This document shows positions 21,600-32,300 of a stretch of DNA of 64,000 bases, one piece after another; the stretch's first letter is position 1, and every line of letters starts with the position of its first letter. Source of the DNA: Taeniopygia guttata (Eukaryota > Chordata > Aves > Passeriformes > Estrildidae); assembly GCF_048771995.1 (NCBI RefSeq), contig NC_133059.1, positions 3,089,001 to 3,153,000 on the forward strand. Direction: 5' to 3'. The notes beneath the pieces are model-generated. The model ran no database searches and was not told the DNA's origin. It worked only from the letters and a program-made list of their open reading frames with translations. A program made the position numbers and the translations under genes.

Positions 21600-23190
21600 C
21601 GGAATTGTCCCGTGCCGCTGGGAAAATCGGGAAAAAACGGTGGGAAAAGGGAAAAAGCTGGAAAAAAGGGGGAAAAACCGGAAAAATTGGGGAAAAAGCT
21701 GGAAAAAGGGGGAAAAATTGGAAAATTTGGGAAAAAAGCTGGAAAAAAGGGGGAAAAATTATGGAAAAAATGGGGGGAAATGGGGGAATAGTTGGGGAAA
21801 ATGGGAAAAAAATGATGGAAAAAAGATGGAATAAAGGGGGGGAAGCAGGAAAAAATATGGGGGAAATGGAAAAGCAGGAAAAATGGGGAAAAAGCTGGAA
21901 AAAAGGGAGGAAATGGGGAAAAAGCAGGAAAATTTGGGGGGAAATTATGGAAAAATGGGGAAAAGGTGGAATAAAGGGGGGAAACGGGGGAAAATCAGGA
22001 AGAATTGGGAAAAAATGATGGGAAATGGGGGGAAACTGGAAAAAAAAGATGGAAAATGGGAAAAAAGATGGAATAAAGGGGGGGAAATGGGGGAAAAGCT
22101 GGAAAATTTGGGAAAAATTCTGGAAAAAGGGAAAAAAGATGGAGTAAAGGGGGGAATGGGGGAAAAAGCAGGAAAATTTGGGAAAAAAGCAGGAAAAATT
22201 CGGGGAAAAGTGGGGGAAATGGGGAAAAAGCAGGAAAATTTGGGGTAAAGCTGGAAAAATGGGAAAAAAATGATGGGAAAAGGGGGAAAGGGTGGAAAAA
22301 AGGGAGGGAATGGGGGAAAACAGGAAAAATTGGGAAAAATCTGGGAAAATGGGGGAAAAAGCAGGAAAAAATTGGGGAAAATCTGGGAAAATGGGGGAAA
22401 AAGCAGGAAAAATTGGGAAAAACCTGGGAAAATGGGGGAAAAGCAGGAAATATTGGGAAAAATCTGGAAAAATGGGGGGAAAGCAGGAAAAATTGGGAAA
22501 AATCTGGGAAAATGGGGGGAAAGCAGGAAAAATTGGGAAAAATCAGGAAAAATGGGGGGGAAAGCTGGAAAAATTGGGGAAAAAATCTGGAAAAATTGGG
22601 GAAAATCTGGAAAAAATGGGGGGAAATATGGAAAAATTGGGAAAAATCTGGAAAATGGGGGAAATGGGGGGAAAGTTGGGAAAAATTGGAAAAAACAACG
22701 GAAAAAAGATGGAAAAAAGCAAAAAAAAATGGGAGGAGAGTCCAAAAAGGGGGAAAATGTCTCAAAAAAGAGATGGAAAGGTGGGAAATGGAGGAAAAGT
22801 TTGGGAAATAAGGAGGGAACCAGGAAAATGGGGGAAAGGCAGAAAAAGGGAAAAAAGGAGGGAAAAGTCAGGAAAACTGGGAGAAAATTTGGGAAAAAAT
22901 CAGGAAAAAAAAGTGGGAAAAAAGGTTGGAAAAGGGGAAAAAAAACGAGAAAATTAAAGGGGGGGGAAATGAGGAAAAAATATGGAAAAAGTGCGGGAAA
23001 AGCCAGGAAAAGGGGAGAAAAATGGGATAAAAACTGGAAAAAAGGCAGAAAAATGGGAAAGGCGGGAAAAGGGGGAAGGAAAAGGGGGAAAAAGTGGGAA
23101 AAAGGCAGAAAAATGGGAAAAGGTCTGGAAAAAGGGGGAAAATTCCAGGAAAGACCCAAAAAAAGGCAGAAAAAATCGTGGAAAAGCAGA
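21600..23190. repeat. Intergenic homopurine array between convergent genes
   Basis: About 1.6 kb of almost pure A/G on + (ggaaaaattgggaaaaatctgg and ggggaaaaagcagg forms). It fills the whole gap between the CLASRP and GEMIN7 poly(A) signals. I see no gene in it, and no zinc-finger frame that would be ZNF296. Confidence 0.9.
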
Positions 23191-23200
23191 AAAAAATCGA

Positions 23201-23206
23201 TTTATT
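23201..23206 (-). promoter_or_regulatory. GEMIN7: GEMIN7 poly(A) signal
   Basis: TTTATT on +, AATAAA on -, about 60 bases after the GEMIN7 stop codon. The homopurine array begins immediately beyond. Confidence 0.8.
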
Positions 23207-23264
23207 CCCACGGGGGCTGAATCCCGGAATTCCAGAGGGGAGGAGAATTCGGGAATTTCAGGGC

Positions 23265-23390
23265 TCATTCCAGAGGGGAGGAGAATTCCGGGAATTCCGG
23301 GAATTCCAGCGGGAAGGAGAATTCCAGGACGTCCCCAGAGCGCAGCAGCGCCGCGCGCTGAACTCCCAACGGCGTCTGCAGAGAATCCAC
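23265..23390 (-). CDS. GEMIN7: GEMIN7 last coding exon
   Basis: Encodes VDSLQTPLGVQRAALLRSGD, then VLEFSFPLE and a short PEF repeat before TGA. It matches human SQLQTPIGVQAEALLRCSDI. The acceptor AG is the reverse complement of 23391-23392. Confidence 0.92.
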   Translation of the reverse strand: MDSLQTPLGVQRAALLRSGDVLEFSFPLEFPEFPEFSSPLE

Positions 23391-25684
23391 CTGGAAAATA
23401 GGGAAAAATCAGGGAAAAAGGGGAAAATTCCAATGGAAAAGGGGGGAAATTCCAATGGAAAAGGGGGAAAAGGGGGAAAATCCAAAGAAAAAGGGGGAAA
23501 ATTGCAAAGAAAAAGGGGGAAAAGTGGGAAAAATCCAAAGAAAAAGGGGAAAATTCCAATGGAAAAGGGGGAAAAGTGGGAAAAATGCAAAGGAAAAGGG
23601 GGGAAATTCCAAAGAAAAAGGGGGAAAAGTGGGGAAAATCCAAAGAAAAATGGGGAAAATTGCAAAGAAAAAGGAGGAAAAGTCGGGGAAAAGTGGGGGG
23701 AAAATCAAAGAAAAAGGGGGAAAATCCAAAGAAAAACTAGGAAAAGTCAGGGAAAAGTGGGGGAAAATCCAGGCAAAAGTGGGGACAGTCAGGGAAAAGT
23801 GGGGAAAAAATCAAAAAGGGAGAAAATCCAAAGAAAAAGGGGGAAAATTCCAAAGAAAAACTGGGAAAATCCAGGCAAAAGTGGGGAAAGTCGGGGAAAA
23901 GTGGGAAAAAAATCAAATAAACGGGAATAAAGGCAGGAAAAGGGAAGAAAACCAGGGATAAAGCCAGGGAAAAGGAGGAAAATCGGGAATAAAGGCAGAA
24001 AAAAAATGGGAAAACTGGGAATAAAGCTGGAGAAAAGGAGGAAAACTGGGGATAAAGCCTGGAAAAAAGGGGGGAAATCGGGAATAAAGGCAGAAAATAA
24101 AGGGGGGAAAACCAGGAATAAAGCCATGAAAACTGGGAATAAAGGCGGGAAAAAACGGGGGAAATGGGGAATAAAGGCAGAAAAAAGGAGGAAAAAACAG
24201 GAATAAAGCCGGGAAAATTGGGAATAAAGCCGGAAAAAAAGGGGAAACCCGGAAATAAAGGCAGAAAAAGGGATAAAACCGGGGATAAAGCCGGGAAAAA
24301 CGGGCATAAAGCCAGGATAAAGGAGGAAAATCGGGAATAAAGCGGGGAAAACCGGGAATAAAGGCGGGAAAACAATGGATAATTCGGGAATAAAGCCGGG
24401 AAAACCGGGAATAAAATCGGAAAAAAGGAGGAAAACTGGGAATAAGGCCGGGAAAATAATGGGAAATTCGGGACTAAAGCCGGGAAAACCGGGAATAAAG
24501 CCGGGAAAAGAAGGGGAAAACCGGAAATAAAGGCAGAAAAAGGGAAGAAAATCGGGGATAAAGGCGGGGAAACTGGGACTAAAGTCGGGAAAACTGGGAA
24601 TAAAGCCGGGAAAACCGGGAATAAAGGCGGGAAAAGAAGGGGAAAACCGGGAAAAAGTCGGGAAAAGCGGGAATAAAACCGGGACCCGGGGCCTGACCTG
24701 GAAATGGCCGCTGTGCACGTCGGCGGCCCCGAAGGTGGCGCGGAGGCCGAGCCCGTTCCAGAGGCGGAACCGGCCCCGCCGGCCCCGGGCCCGGCCCAGC
24801 AGCCGCAGGAACCGCACACGGAGCGCCGCCCGCGCCCGCTGGAGCTCCGCCGCCACCGGGGCACCGACACCGGAACCGGGATCGGCACGGGAAACGGCAC
24901 GGGAATCGTCCCGGTCACGGGAATTGTCACGGGAATCCTCCCGGTCATGGGAATCGTTCCGGTCCCGGGAACCGGCCCCGGAATTCTCCTGGTCCCGGGA
25001 ATCGTCCCGGTCCTGGGAATCGTCACGGGAATCCTCCCGGTCCCGGGAATTGTTCCGGTCCCGGGAATTGTCATGGGAATTCTCCCGGTCCCGGGAACCG
25101 GCCCCAGAATTCTCCCGGTCCCGAGAATTGTCACGGGAATCGTTCCGGTCACGGGAATCGGCCCGGGAATTCTCCGAGTCCCGGGAATCGTCACGGGAAT
25201 CGTCCCGGTCCCAGGAATGGTCCCGGTCCTGGGAATCGGCCCCGGAATTCTCCCGGTCCTGGGAACCGGCCCCGGGATCCTCCCGGGAACCGGCCCCGGA
25301 ATTCTCCCGGTCCTGGGAATTTTCACGGGAATTCTCCCGGTCACGGGAACCGGCCCAGTCTCGGGAATTGTCCCGGTCACGGGAATCATCACGGGAACCG
25401 GCCCGATCCCGGGAATCGACCCAGGAATCGTCCCGGTCCCGGGAATCATCACGGGAATTCTCCCGGTCCCGGGAATTGTCCCGGTGCCAGGAATCATCAC
25501 GGGAATTGTCCCGGTCCCGGGAATCGTCCCGGGAATGGTCCCGGTCCCGGGAACCGTCCCGGTCCCAGAGATTCTCGGCATCCCGGGCACCGGCCCCGCT
25601 CCGGGAGAAGCCGCGGCCGCCGGAGCCGTCGGGGCCCCGCGGGAGGCGCAGGACGGGCACCGGAACCGGGATGGGATCGGCCAT
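23265..25684 (-). CDS. GEMIN7: GEMIN7, SMN-complex subunit, with an expanded internal repeat
   Basis: Two coding exons: 25684-24698 and 23390-23265 (stop TGA). Donor CAG|GTCAGG and acceptor TTTTCCAG fit in phase 0. The predicted protein is 370 residues against 131 in human. Seen: N-terminus MADPIPVPVPVLRLPRGPDG (human MQTPVNIPVPVLRLPRGPDG), then at about residues 41-265 an Arg/Asp/Ser/Asn repeat, then QRARAALRVRFLRLLG, LRATFGAADV and LQTPLGVQRAALLRSGDVLE, matching the human Sm-like fold. Known: Gemin7 pairs with Gemin6 through Sm-like folds inside the SMN complex that assembles Sm rings on snRNAs. The repeat stays in frame across the exon. Either it is translated or it contains unrecognised splice sites; I favour translation. 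The C-terminus also carries short EFP repeats. Confidence 0.9.
23395..23925. repeat. GEMIN7 intron array, part 1
   Basis: Copies of ggggaaaagtgggaaaa and tccaaagaaaaaggggg: purine on +, so pyrimidine-rich on the GEMIN7 sense strand, next to its acceptor. Confidence 0.88.
23926..24690. repeat. GEMIN7 intron array, part 2
   Basis: Copies of gggaataaaggcgggaaaa and ccgggaataaagccggg, donor-proximal in GEMIN7. The + strand carries many AATAAA hexamers, antisense to GEMIN7. Confidence 0.88.
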
Positions 25685-25691
25685 GGAGCGG
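24698..25691 (-). CDS. GEMIN7: GEMIN7 first coding exon (ATG at 25684)
   Basis: A strong minus-strand acceptor (polypyrimidine then GGTTTCCAG) ends at 25692, leaving 7 bases of 5'UTR before the ATG at 25684, so a non-coding exon must lie further upstream. The exon holds the N-terminus, the Arg/Asp/Ser array and the first half of the Sm-like fold. Confidence 0.88.
24880..25560 (-). repeat. GEMIN7: Coding minisatellite in GEMIN7 (Arg/Asp/Ser-rich)
   Basis: Repeats of gggaatcgtcccggtccc with cgtcacggg and ttctcccggtcc variants, read on - as SRDRDNSRDDSRDREN-like peptides with no stop over about 225 residues. The opposite strand reads as Ser/Arg/Glu-rich, because the unit is partly self-complementary (ccggg, gaattc). 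Confidence 0.85.
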
Positions 25692-26300
25692 CTGGAAACC
25701 GGGAAAAGGGGAAGGGGAAAACGGGAAAAGGGAAAGGGGAAAATCGGGAAAAGGGGAAAATCGGGAAAAGGGGAGGAAAAAAGGGAGAAAAATGAGGGAA
25801 AATACGGTCAGCGATCCAACGGGGTCCCGGTCCCGGTCCCGGTCCCGGTCCCGATCCCAGTCCCGGGTGGGATTTCCAGTCCCGGTCCCGATCCCAGTCC
25901 CGATCCAGATCCCCGGTGGGATTCCCAGTCCCGTTCCCATTCCCGGTCCCGATCCCATTCCCAGGTGGGATTCCCGGTCCCGTTCCCATTCCCATTCCCG
26001 ATCCCATTCCCGGGTGGGATTCCCGGTCCCGTTCCCATTCCCGTTCCCATTCCCGGTCCCATTCCTGGTCCTGTTCCCATTCCCGGTCCCGGCCCCGTTC
26101 CGGTGTGGAATTCCCGTTCCCATTCCCAGGTGGAATTCCCGGTCCCGGGTGGGATTCCCGGTCCCGTTCCCATTCCCGGTCCCGGGTGGGATTCCCGGTC
26201 CCGGTCCCTTCCCCAGTCCCGAGCGGGGTTCCCGCTCCCGATCCCGGTCCCGGTGCCTCACACATCTCCCGCTCCCGTACCCGAGTGGGGCTCCCGGTCC
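25692..26300. repeat. Array in GEMIN7 5' region, part 1
   Basis: After a purine-rich stretch (cgggaaaaggggaaaatc) to about 25800 come copies of cccggtgggattcccggtc and cccgttcccattcccg. Probably the intron between the GEMIN7 non-coding and coding exons. Confidence 0.82.
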
Positions 26301-26745
26301 CGGCTCCGGTCCCGTTCTCAGTCCCGAGTGGGTTTCTCTGTCTCGATCCGGATCCCGGTTCCGGTTCCCGTTCTCAGTCCCGGTCCGGTCCTAACCCCGG
26401 TCCCGAGTGGGTTTCTCTGTCCCGTTCCCGTTCCCGGTGCCGGTCCTAATCCCGGTCCCGAGAGGGTTTCTCTGTCCCGGTCCCGTTCCCGTTCCCGGTG
26501 CCGGTTCGGTCCTAATCCCGGTCCCGAGTGGGTTTCTCTGTCCCGGTCCCGTTCCCGTTCCCGGTCCGATCCTAATCCCGGTCCCGAGTGGGTTTCTCTG
26601 TCCCGGTCCCGTTCCCGTTCCCGTTCCCGGTCCCGGTCCCGGTCCAATCCTAACCCCGGTCCCGAGAGGGTTTCTCTGTCCCGTTCCCGTTCCCGGTGCC
26701 GGTCCGGTCCCCACGCGGGTCCCCGGCCCAGCGCTCGCCGCCGTT
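26301..26745. repeat. Array in GEMIN7 5' region, part 2, about 58 bp unit
   Basis: Regular units with cccgagtgggtttctctgtc, cccgttcccgttcccgg and tcctaatcccggt, about seven copies. Confidence 0.86.
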
Positions 26746-28862
26746 CCGCAGATTCGCCGCCGCACCCCGAGACCTCCCGAGCCCCGCCGCTACCGGAGCC
26801 CCGTCCCCGTTATCCCCCCGCTCCTTTCCCCCTCAATTTTCCCAAAAACCCCCAAAATCCCCCAAAATCCCCCAAAATTCCCCAAAATTCCCGGTACCGA
26901 ATCTGCCGCTCCTCCCCGGTACCGATTCGCCGCCGCAGATTCGCCGCCATCCCCCGAGACCCCCCGAGCCCCGCCGCTACCGGAGCCCCGTCCCCGTTAT
27001 CCCCCCGCTCCTTTTCCCCTCAATTTTCCCAAAATCCCCCAAAATTGCCCCAAAATTTCCCCAAAATTTCCGGTACCGAATCTGCCGCTCCTCCCCGGTG
27101 CCGATTCGCCGCCGCAGATTCGCCACGACCGCCGAGACCTTCCGATCCCCGCCGCTACCGGAACCCCCTCCCCGTTATCCCCCCGTTATCCCCCCGCTCC
27201 TTTCCCCCTCAATTTTCCCAAAATCCCCCAAAATTGCCCCAAAATTCCCGGTACCGAATCTGCCGCTCCTCCCCGGTGCCGATTCGCCGCCGCAGATTCG
27301 CCACGACCGCCGAGACCTTCCGATCCCCGCCGCTACCGGAACCCCCTCCCCGTTATCCCCCCGTTATCCCCCGCTCCTTTCCCCCTCAATTTTCCCAAAA
27401 TCCCCCAAAATTTCCCCAAAATTCCCGGTACCGAATCTGCCGCTCCTCCCCGGTACCGATTCGCCGCCGCAGATTCGCCGCCACCGCCGCACCTCCCGAG
27501 CCCCGCCGGGACCGGAGCCCCGTCCCCGTTATCCCCCCGCTCCTTTTCCCTCTCTCTTTTCCCAAAGACCCCCAAAATCCCCCAAAAAAACCCCAAAACC
27601 CCCAAAATCCCCCAAAATTCCCGGTACCGAATCTGCCGTTCCTCCCCCGCCGCAGATTCGCCGCCGCACCCCGAGACCTCCCGAGCCCCGCCGGGACCGG
27701 AGCCCCGTCCCCGTTATCCCCCCGCTCCTTTCTCCCCTCAATTTTCCCAAAATCCCCCAAAATTCCCCCAAAATTTCCCCAAAATTCCCGGTACCGAATC
27801 TGCCGTTCCTCCCCCGGTGCCGATTCGCCGCCGCACCCCGAGACCTCCCGAGCCCCGCCGCCACCGGAGCCCCGTTCCCGTTATCCCCCCGTTATCCCCC
27901 CGCTCCTTTCCCCCTCAATTTTCCCAAAAAAACCCAAAATTGCCCCAAAATTTCCCCAAAATTTCCGGTACCGAATCTGCCGCTCCTCCCCGGTACCGAT
28001 TCGCCGCCGCAGATTCGCCGCCACCGCCGCACCTCCCGATCCCCGCCGCTACCGGAGCCCCCTCCCCGTTATCCCCCGCTCCTTTTCCCCTCAATTTTCC
28101 CAAAATCCCCCAAAATCCCCCAAAATTCCCCCAAAATTCCGGTACCGAATCTGCCGCTCCTCCCCCGCCGCAGATTCGCCACCACCGCCGAGACCTCCCG
28201 AGCCCCGCCGGTACCGGAGCCCCGTCCCCGTTATCCCCCCGTTATCCCCCCACTCCTTTCCCCCTCAATTTTCCCAAAATCCCCCAAAATTTCCCCAAAA
28301 TTCCCGGTACCGAATCTGCCGCTCCTCCCCGGTACCGATTCGCCGCCGCAGATTCGCCACGACCGCCGAGACCTCCCGAGCCCCGCCGGCACCGGAACCC
28401 CCTCCCCGTTATCCCCCCACTCCCCGTTATCCCCCTCAATTTTTCCCAAAAAACCCCAAAATTTCCCCAAAATTTCCCCAAAATTTCCGGTACCGAATCT
28501 GCCGTTCCTCCCCGGTGCCGATTCGCCGCCGCAGATTCGCCACGACCGCCGAGACCTCCCGAGCCCCGCCGGGACCGGAGCCCCGTCCCCGTTATCCCCC
28601 CGCTCCTTTCCCCCTCAATTTTCCCAAAATCCCCCAAAATTTCCCCAAAATTCCCGGTACCGAATCTGCCGCTCGTCCCCGGTACCGATTCGCCGCCGCA
28701 GATTCGCCGCCGCCGCCGAGACCTCCCGAGCCCCGCCGGGACCGGAGCCCCGTCCCCGTTATCCCCCCGTTATCCCCGCGCTCCTTTCCCCCTCAATTTT
28801 CCCAAAATCCCCCAAAATTTCCCCAAAATTCCCGGTACCGAATCTGCCGTTCCTCCCCCGTT
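26746..28862. repeat. CpG-rich minisatellite, about 180 bp unit, 12 copies
   Basis: Units recur at gttatcccccc near 26812, 26995, 27172, 27352, 27528, 27713, 27880, 28068, 28230, 28408, 28588 and 28759. Each contains cggtaccgattcgccgcc, gagacctcccgagccccg and an AT-richer tail (cccaaaatcccccaaaa). The part gccgcacctcccg is also found once outside the array at 28884-28896, where it may be the GEMIN7 exon 1 donor on -. Confidence 0.9.
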
Positions 28863-29200
28863 CCGCAGATTCGCCGCCACCGCCGCACCTCCCGCGCCGC
28901 CTCTCCGGTTCCGCCGCTCCGTTCCTTTCCCCGCCGCCGTTTCCCGGTTCCCGTTCCCGGTCCCGCCGCTCCCTCCGGTATTTTTCCGGTGTCCGGGATG
29001 GCGGCGGGACCGCCCCGCGCGGCGGTGGCGAATCTGCGGCCGTTGCGGCGGAGCGCTCGGGGCCGTTGCGGCGGCGGCGGCGGCTCCGCTCGGTGCCGGT
29101 ACCGCTGCCGGTGCCGCTGCCGGTACCGCTGCCGGTGCCGCTGCCGGTGCCGCTGCCGCTCCCGGGAGATGCGGCGGCGCTGAAGCACCGGAGCTCCGCC
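28863..29200. promoter_or_regulatory. CpG island, probable divergent GEMIN7/PPP1R37 promoter
   Basis: GC- and CpG-dense, non-array sequence between the - strand GEMIN7 and the + strand PPP1R37 start. A possible GEMIN7 non-coding exon ends at 28889 with GGGAG|GTGCGG on -. Position and base composition support a shared promoter; no TATA box or defined start site is visible. Confidence 0.5.
28998..29183 (+). other. Possible upstream ORF in PPP1R37 leader
   Basis: ATG at 28998 opens a 61-codon frame that stops at 29181-29183, 17 bases before the PPP1R37 ATG and in another frame. Its second half is a Cys/Arg run made by a 12-bp ggtgccgctgcc repeat (29091-29160). It matters only if transcription starts upstream of it. 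Confidence 0.35.
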
Positions 29201-29360
29201 ATGGACGGGGCCGAGCCCGCGGCGGCGGACGCGGTACCGGCGGCCGCCGAGGCCTCACCGGGGGACGGGCGCGGGAGAACCGGCGGCAAACGGGTCACGT
29301 TCCCCTCGGACGAGGAGATCGTGTCCGGGGCCGTGGAGCCCAAAGACCCCTGGAGACACG
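29201..29360 (+). CDS. PPP1R37: PPP1R37 exon 1
   Basis: Starts with ATG at 29201 (context GCCATGG) and ends CACG|GTGAGC. It encodes the Ala-rich N-terminus and the RVTF docking motif (residues 31-34), ending in VEPKDPWRH. Confidence 0.93.
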
Positions 29361-32300
29361 GTGAGCGGCGGGGGAACCGGGAACCGGGACACCGGGAGGG
29401 GGAACCGGGACACCGGGAGAGAACCAGGAGGGGACACCGGGACACCGGGACACCGGGAGGGAACAGGGAGAGAACCGGGAGGGACCGGGAGGGGGAACCG
29501 GGAGGGACCGGGAGAGAACCGGGAGGGGGCACCGGGACACCGGGACACCGGGAGGGGGAATGGGGAGAGAATTGGGAGGGAAACGGGAGGGGAAACCGGG
29601 AGGGAAACGGGAGAGAACCAGGAGAGAACCGGGAGGGAAACGGGAGAGAAACGGGAGGGAACCGGGAGGGAAACAGGAGTGACCAGGAGGGAAACGGGAG
29701 GGCACCGGGAGGGAGAACCGGGAGAGGACACCGGGACACCGGGAGGGACCGGGGGGAACCGGGGAACGGGGGGAACGGGAGGGGACACCGGGACACCGGG
29801 AGGGGGAAACGGGAGGGAGAACTGGGAGAGAACCGGGAGAGAAACGGGAGGGGACACCGGGAGATAACCGGGAGAGAACTGGGAAGGACCGGGAGGGAAA
29901 CGGGAGAGAACCGGGAGAGAACCGGGAGGGAAACGGGAGAGAACCGGGAGGGACCGGGAGGGAACCGGGACGGGGAACGGGGAGAGAACCGGGAGGGACC
30001 GGGAGAGAACCGGGAGGGGGAACGGGGAGAGAACCGGGAGAGAACTGGGAGGGAAACGGGAGAGAACCGGGAGGGAAACGGGGAGAGAACCGGGAGGGGG
30101 AACGAAGAGAGAACCGGGAGGGAAACGGGACACCGGGAGGGGACACCGGGAGGGGGAATGGGGAGGGGGAATGGGGAGAGAATTGGGAGGGAAACGGGAG
30201 GGAGAACCGGGAGGGAAACGGGAGGGGGAACTGGGAGAGAACCGGGAGGGGACACCGGGAGAGAACCGGGAGGGAAACGGGAGAGAACCGGGAGGGGGAA
30301 CGAAGAGAGAACCGGGAGGGAAACGGGAGGGGACACCGGGACACCGGGAGGGGGAACGAAGAGAGAACCGGGAGGAAGCGGGAGGGAGCCGGGAGAGAAC
30401 CAGGAGAGAACCGGGAGGGAATCGGGAGGGGAAATCGGGAGAGAACCGGGAGGGGACCGGGAGAGAACCGGGAGGGGACACCGGGACACCGGGAGGGGGA
30501 ACCGGGACACCGGGAGGGGACACCGGGAGGGGGAATGGGGAGAGAACCGGGAGGGAACCGGGATGGGGAACCGGGAGAGAACCAGGAGAGAACCGGGAGG
30601 GAAACGGGAGGGGGAACCGGGAGGGGACACCGGGAGGGAACACCGGGAGGGAACCGGGAGGGAACACCGGGAGGGAACCCAAAAATGGCCTGAAAATAGT
30701 TCTAATAATACCCAAAACCCACCCCAATAACAGCCTGAAACGAGCCCAAATAATACCCAAAAAATGGCCTGAAACCAGCCCAAATAACACCCAGAACCAG
30801 CCCAAAATAACCCAAATAATACCCAAAAAATGCCCTGAAACCAGCCCAAAAATAGCCTCAAATAATGCCCCAAACCTGTCCCAAAACCTGCCCTGAAAAC
30901 AGCCCCAAAATGCCCCTAAATCACCCCAAAACCAGCCCCAAAATCACCCCAAAAACCAGCCCCAAAATGCCACAAATCACCCCAAAACCAGCCCCAAAAT
31001 CCCCCCAAATCCCCCAAAAACCAACCCCAAAATCACCCCAAAAACCAACCCCAAACCAACCCCAAATCACCCCAAAACTGCCCTGAAAACAGCCCCAAAA
31101 TGCCCCTAAATCACCCCAAAAACCAACCCCAAAATCACCCCAAAACCTCCCCAAATCACCCCAAAATCACCCCCAAAACCAGCCCCAAAATGCCACAAAT
31201 CACCCAAAAACCAGCCCCAAAATCCCCCAAAATCAGCCCCAAAACCCCCCCAAATCACCCCAAAAACCAACTCCAAAACCTCCCCAAATCACCCCAAAAA
31301 CTGCCCTGGAAACAACCCCAAAATTCCCCCCAAATCACCCCAAAATCTGCCCTGAAACTGCCCCAAAATTCCACAAATCACCCCAAAAACAGCCCCAAAA
31401 TGCCCACAAATCACCCCAAAACCCTCCCTGAAAACAGCCCCAAAATGCCCAAAATATGCCCCAAAAATGCTCCAAAAATGCCCTAAAAATACCCCAAAAA
31501 ATGCCCTAAAAATACCCCAAACCCCCCCTGAAAATGCCCCCAAATTATCATAAATTTGGCCTAGAAATGACCCAATACCAGCCCAAAACAGGAACTTTTG
31601 GGATCCAAATGGGAATTTTTGGGATCCTGACTGGATTTTTTGGGATTCTGACTGGATTTTTGGGATCCTAGCAGGAATTTTTAGGATCTAATCAGGAATT
31701 TTAGGATCCTGACTGGATTTTTTGGGATCCCAAATGGATTTTTTGGGGATCCAAACAGGAATTTTTGGGATCCAAACAGGAATTTCTGGGATCCTGACTG
31801 GAATTTTGGGATCCCAGCCGGATTTTTAGGATACTGACTGGATTTTTTGGGATCCTGACTGGATTTTTGGGATCCAAACAGGAATTTTTGGGATCCTGAC
31901 TGGATTTTTTGGGGATCCAAACAGGAATTTTTGGGATCCTGACTGGATTTTTTGGGATCCTGACTGGATTTTTGGGATCCCAGCAGGAATTTTTAGGATC
32001 TAATCAGAAATTTAGGATCCCAAATGGATTTTTTGGGATCCCAAATGGATTTTTTGGGGATCCAAACAGGAATTTTTGGGATCCCAGCAGGAATTTTTGG
32101 GATCCTGACTGGATTTTTGGGATTCCAGCAGGAATTTTTGGGATCCCAGCAGGATTTTTAGGATCCTGACTGGATTTTTTAGGATCCAAACAGAATTTTT
32201 GGGATTCCAGCAGGAATTTTTGGGATCCAAACATGAATTTTTGGGATCCTGACTGGATTTTTGGGATCCCATCAGGAATTTTTGGGATCCCGGCAGGAAT

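Noticed and set aside
23200-25690. A separate Arg/Asp-rich gene at this place
   Set aside because: The N-terminus and Sm-like blocks on both sides identify a single gene, GEMIN7, with an internal repeat.
24735-30730. Frames of 950-1,480 codons on + rich in SRSRSRS, PRYPPAPFPLNF and PGGNREG
   Set aside because: Read-through of the GEMIN7 antisense repeat, the CpG-rich array and the G-rich intron array; no splice or start logic, and the true genes use other frames.
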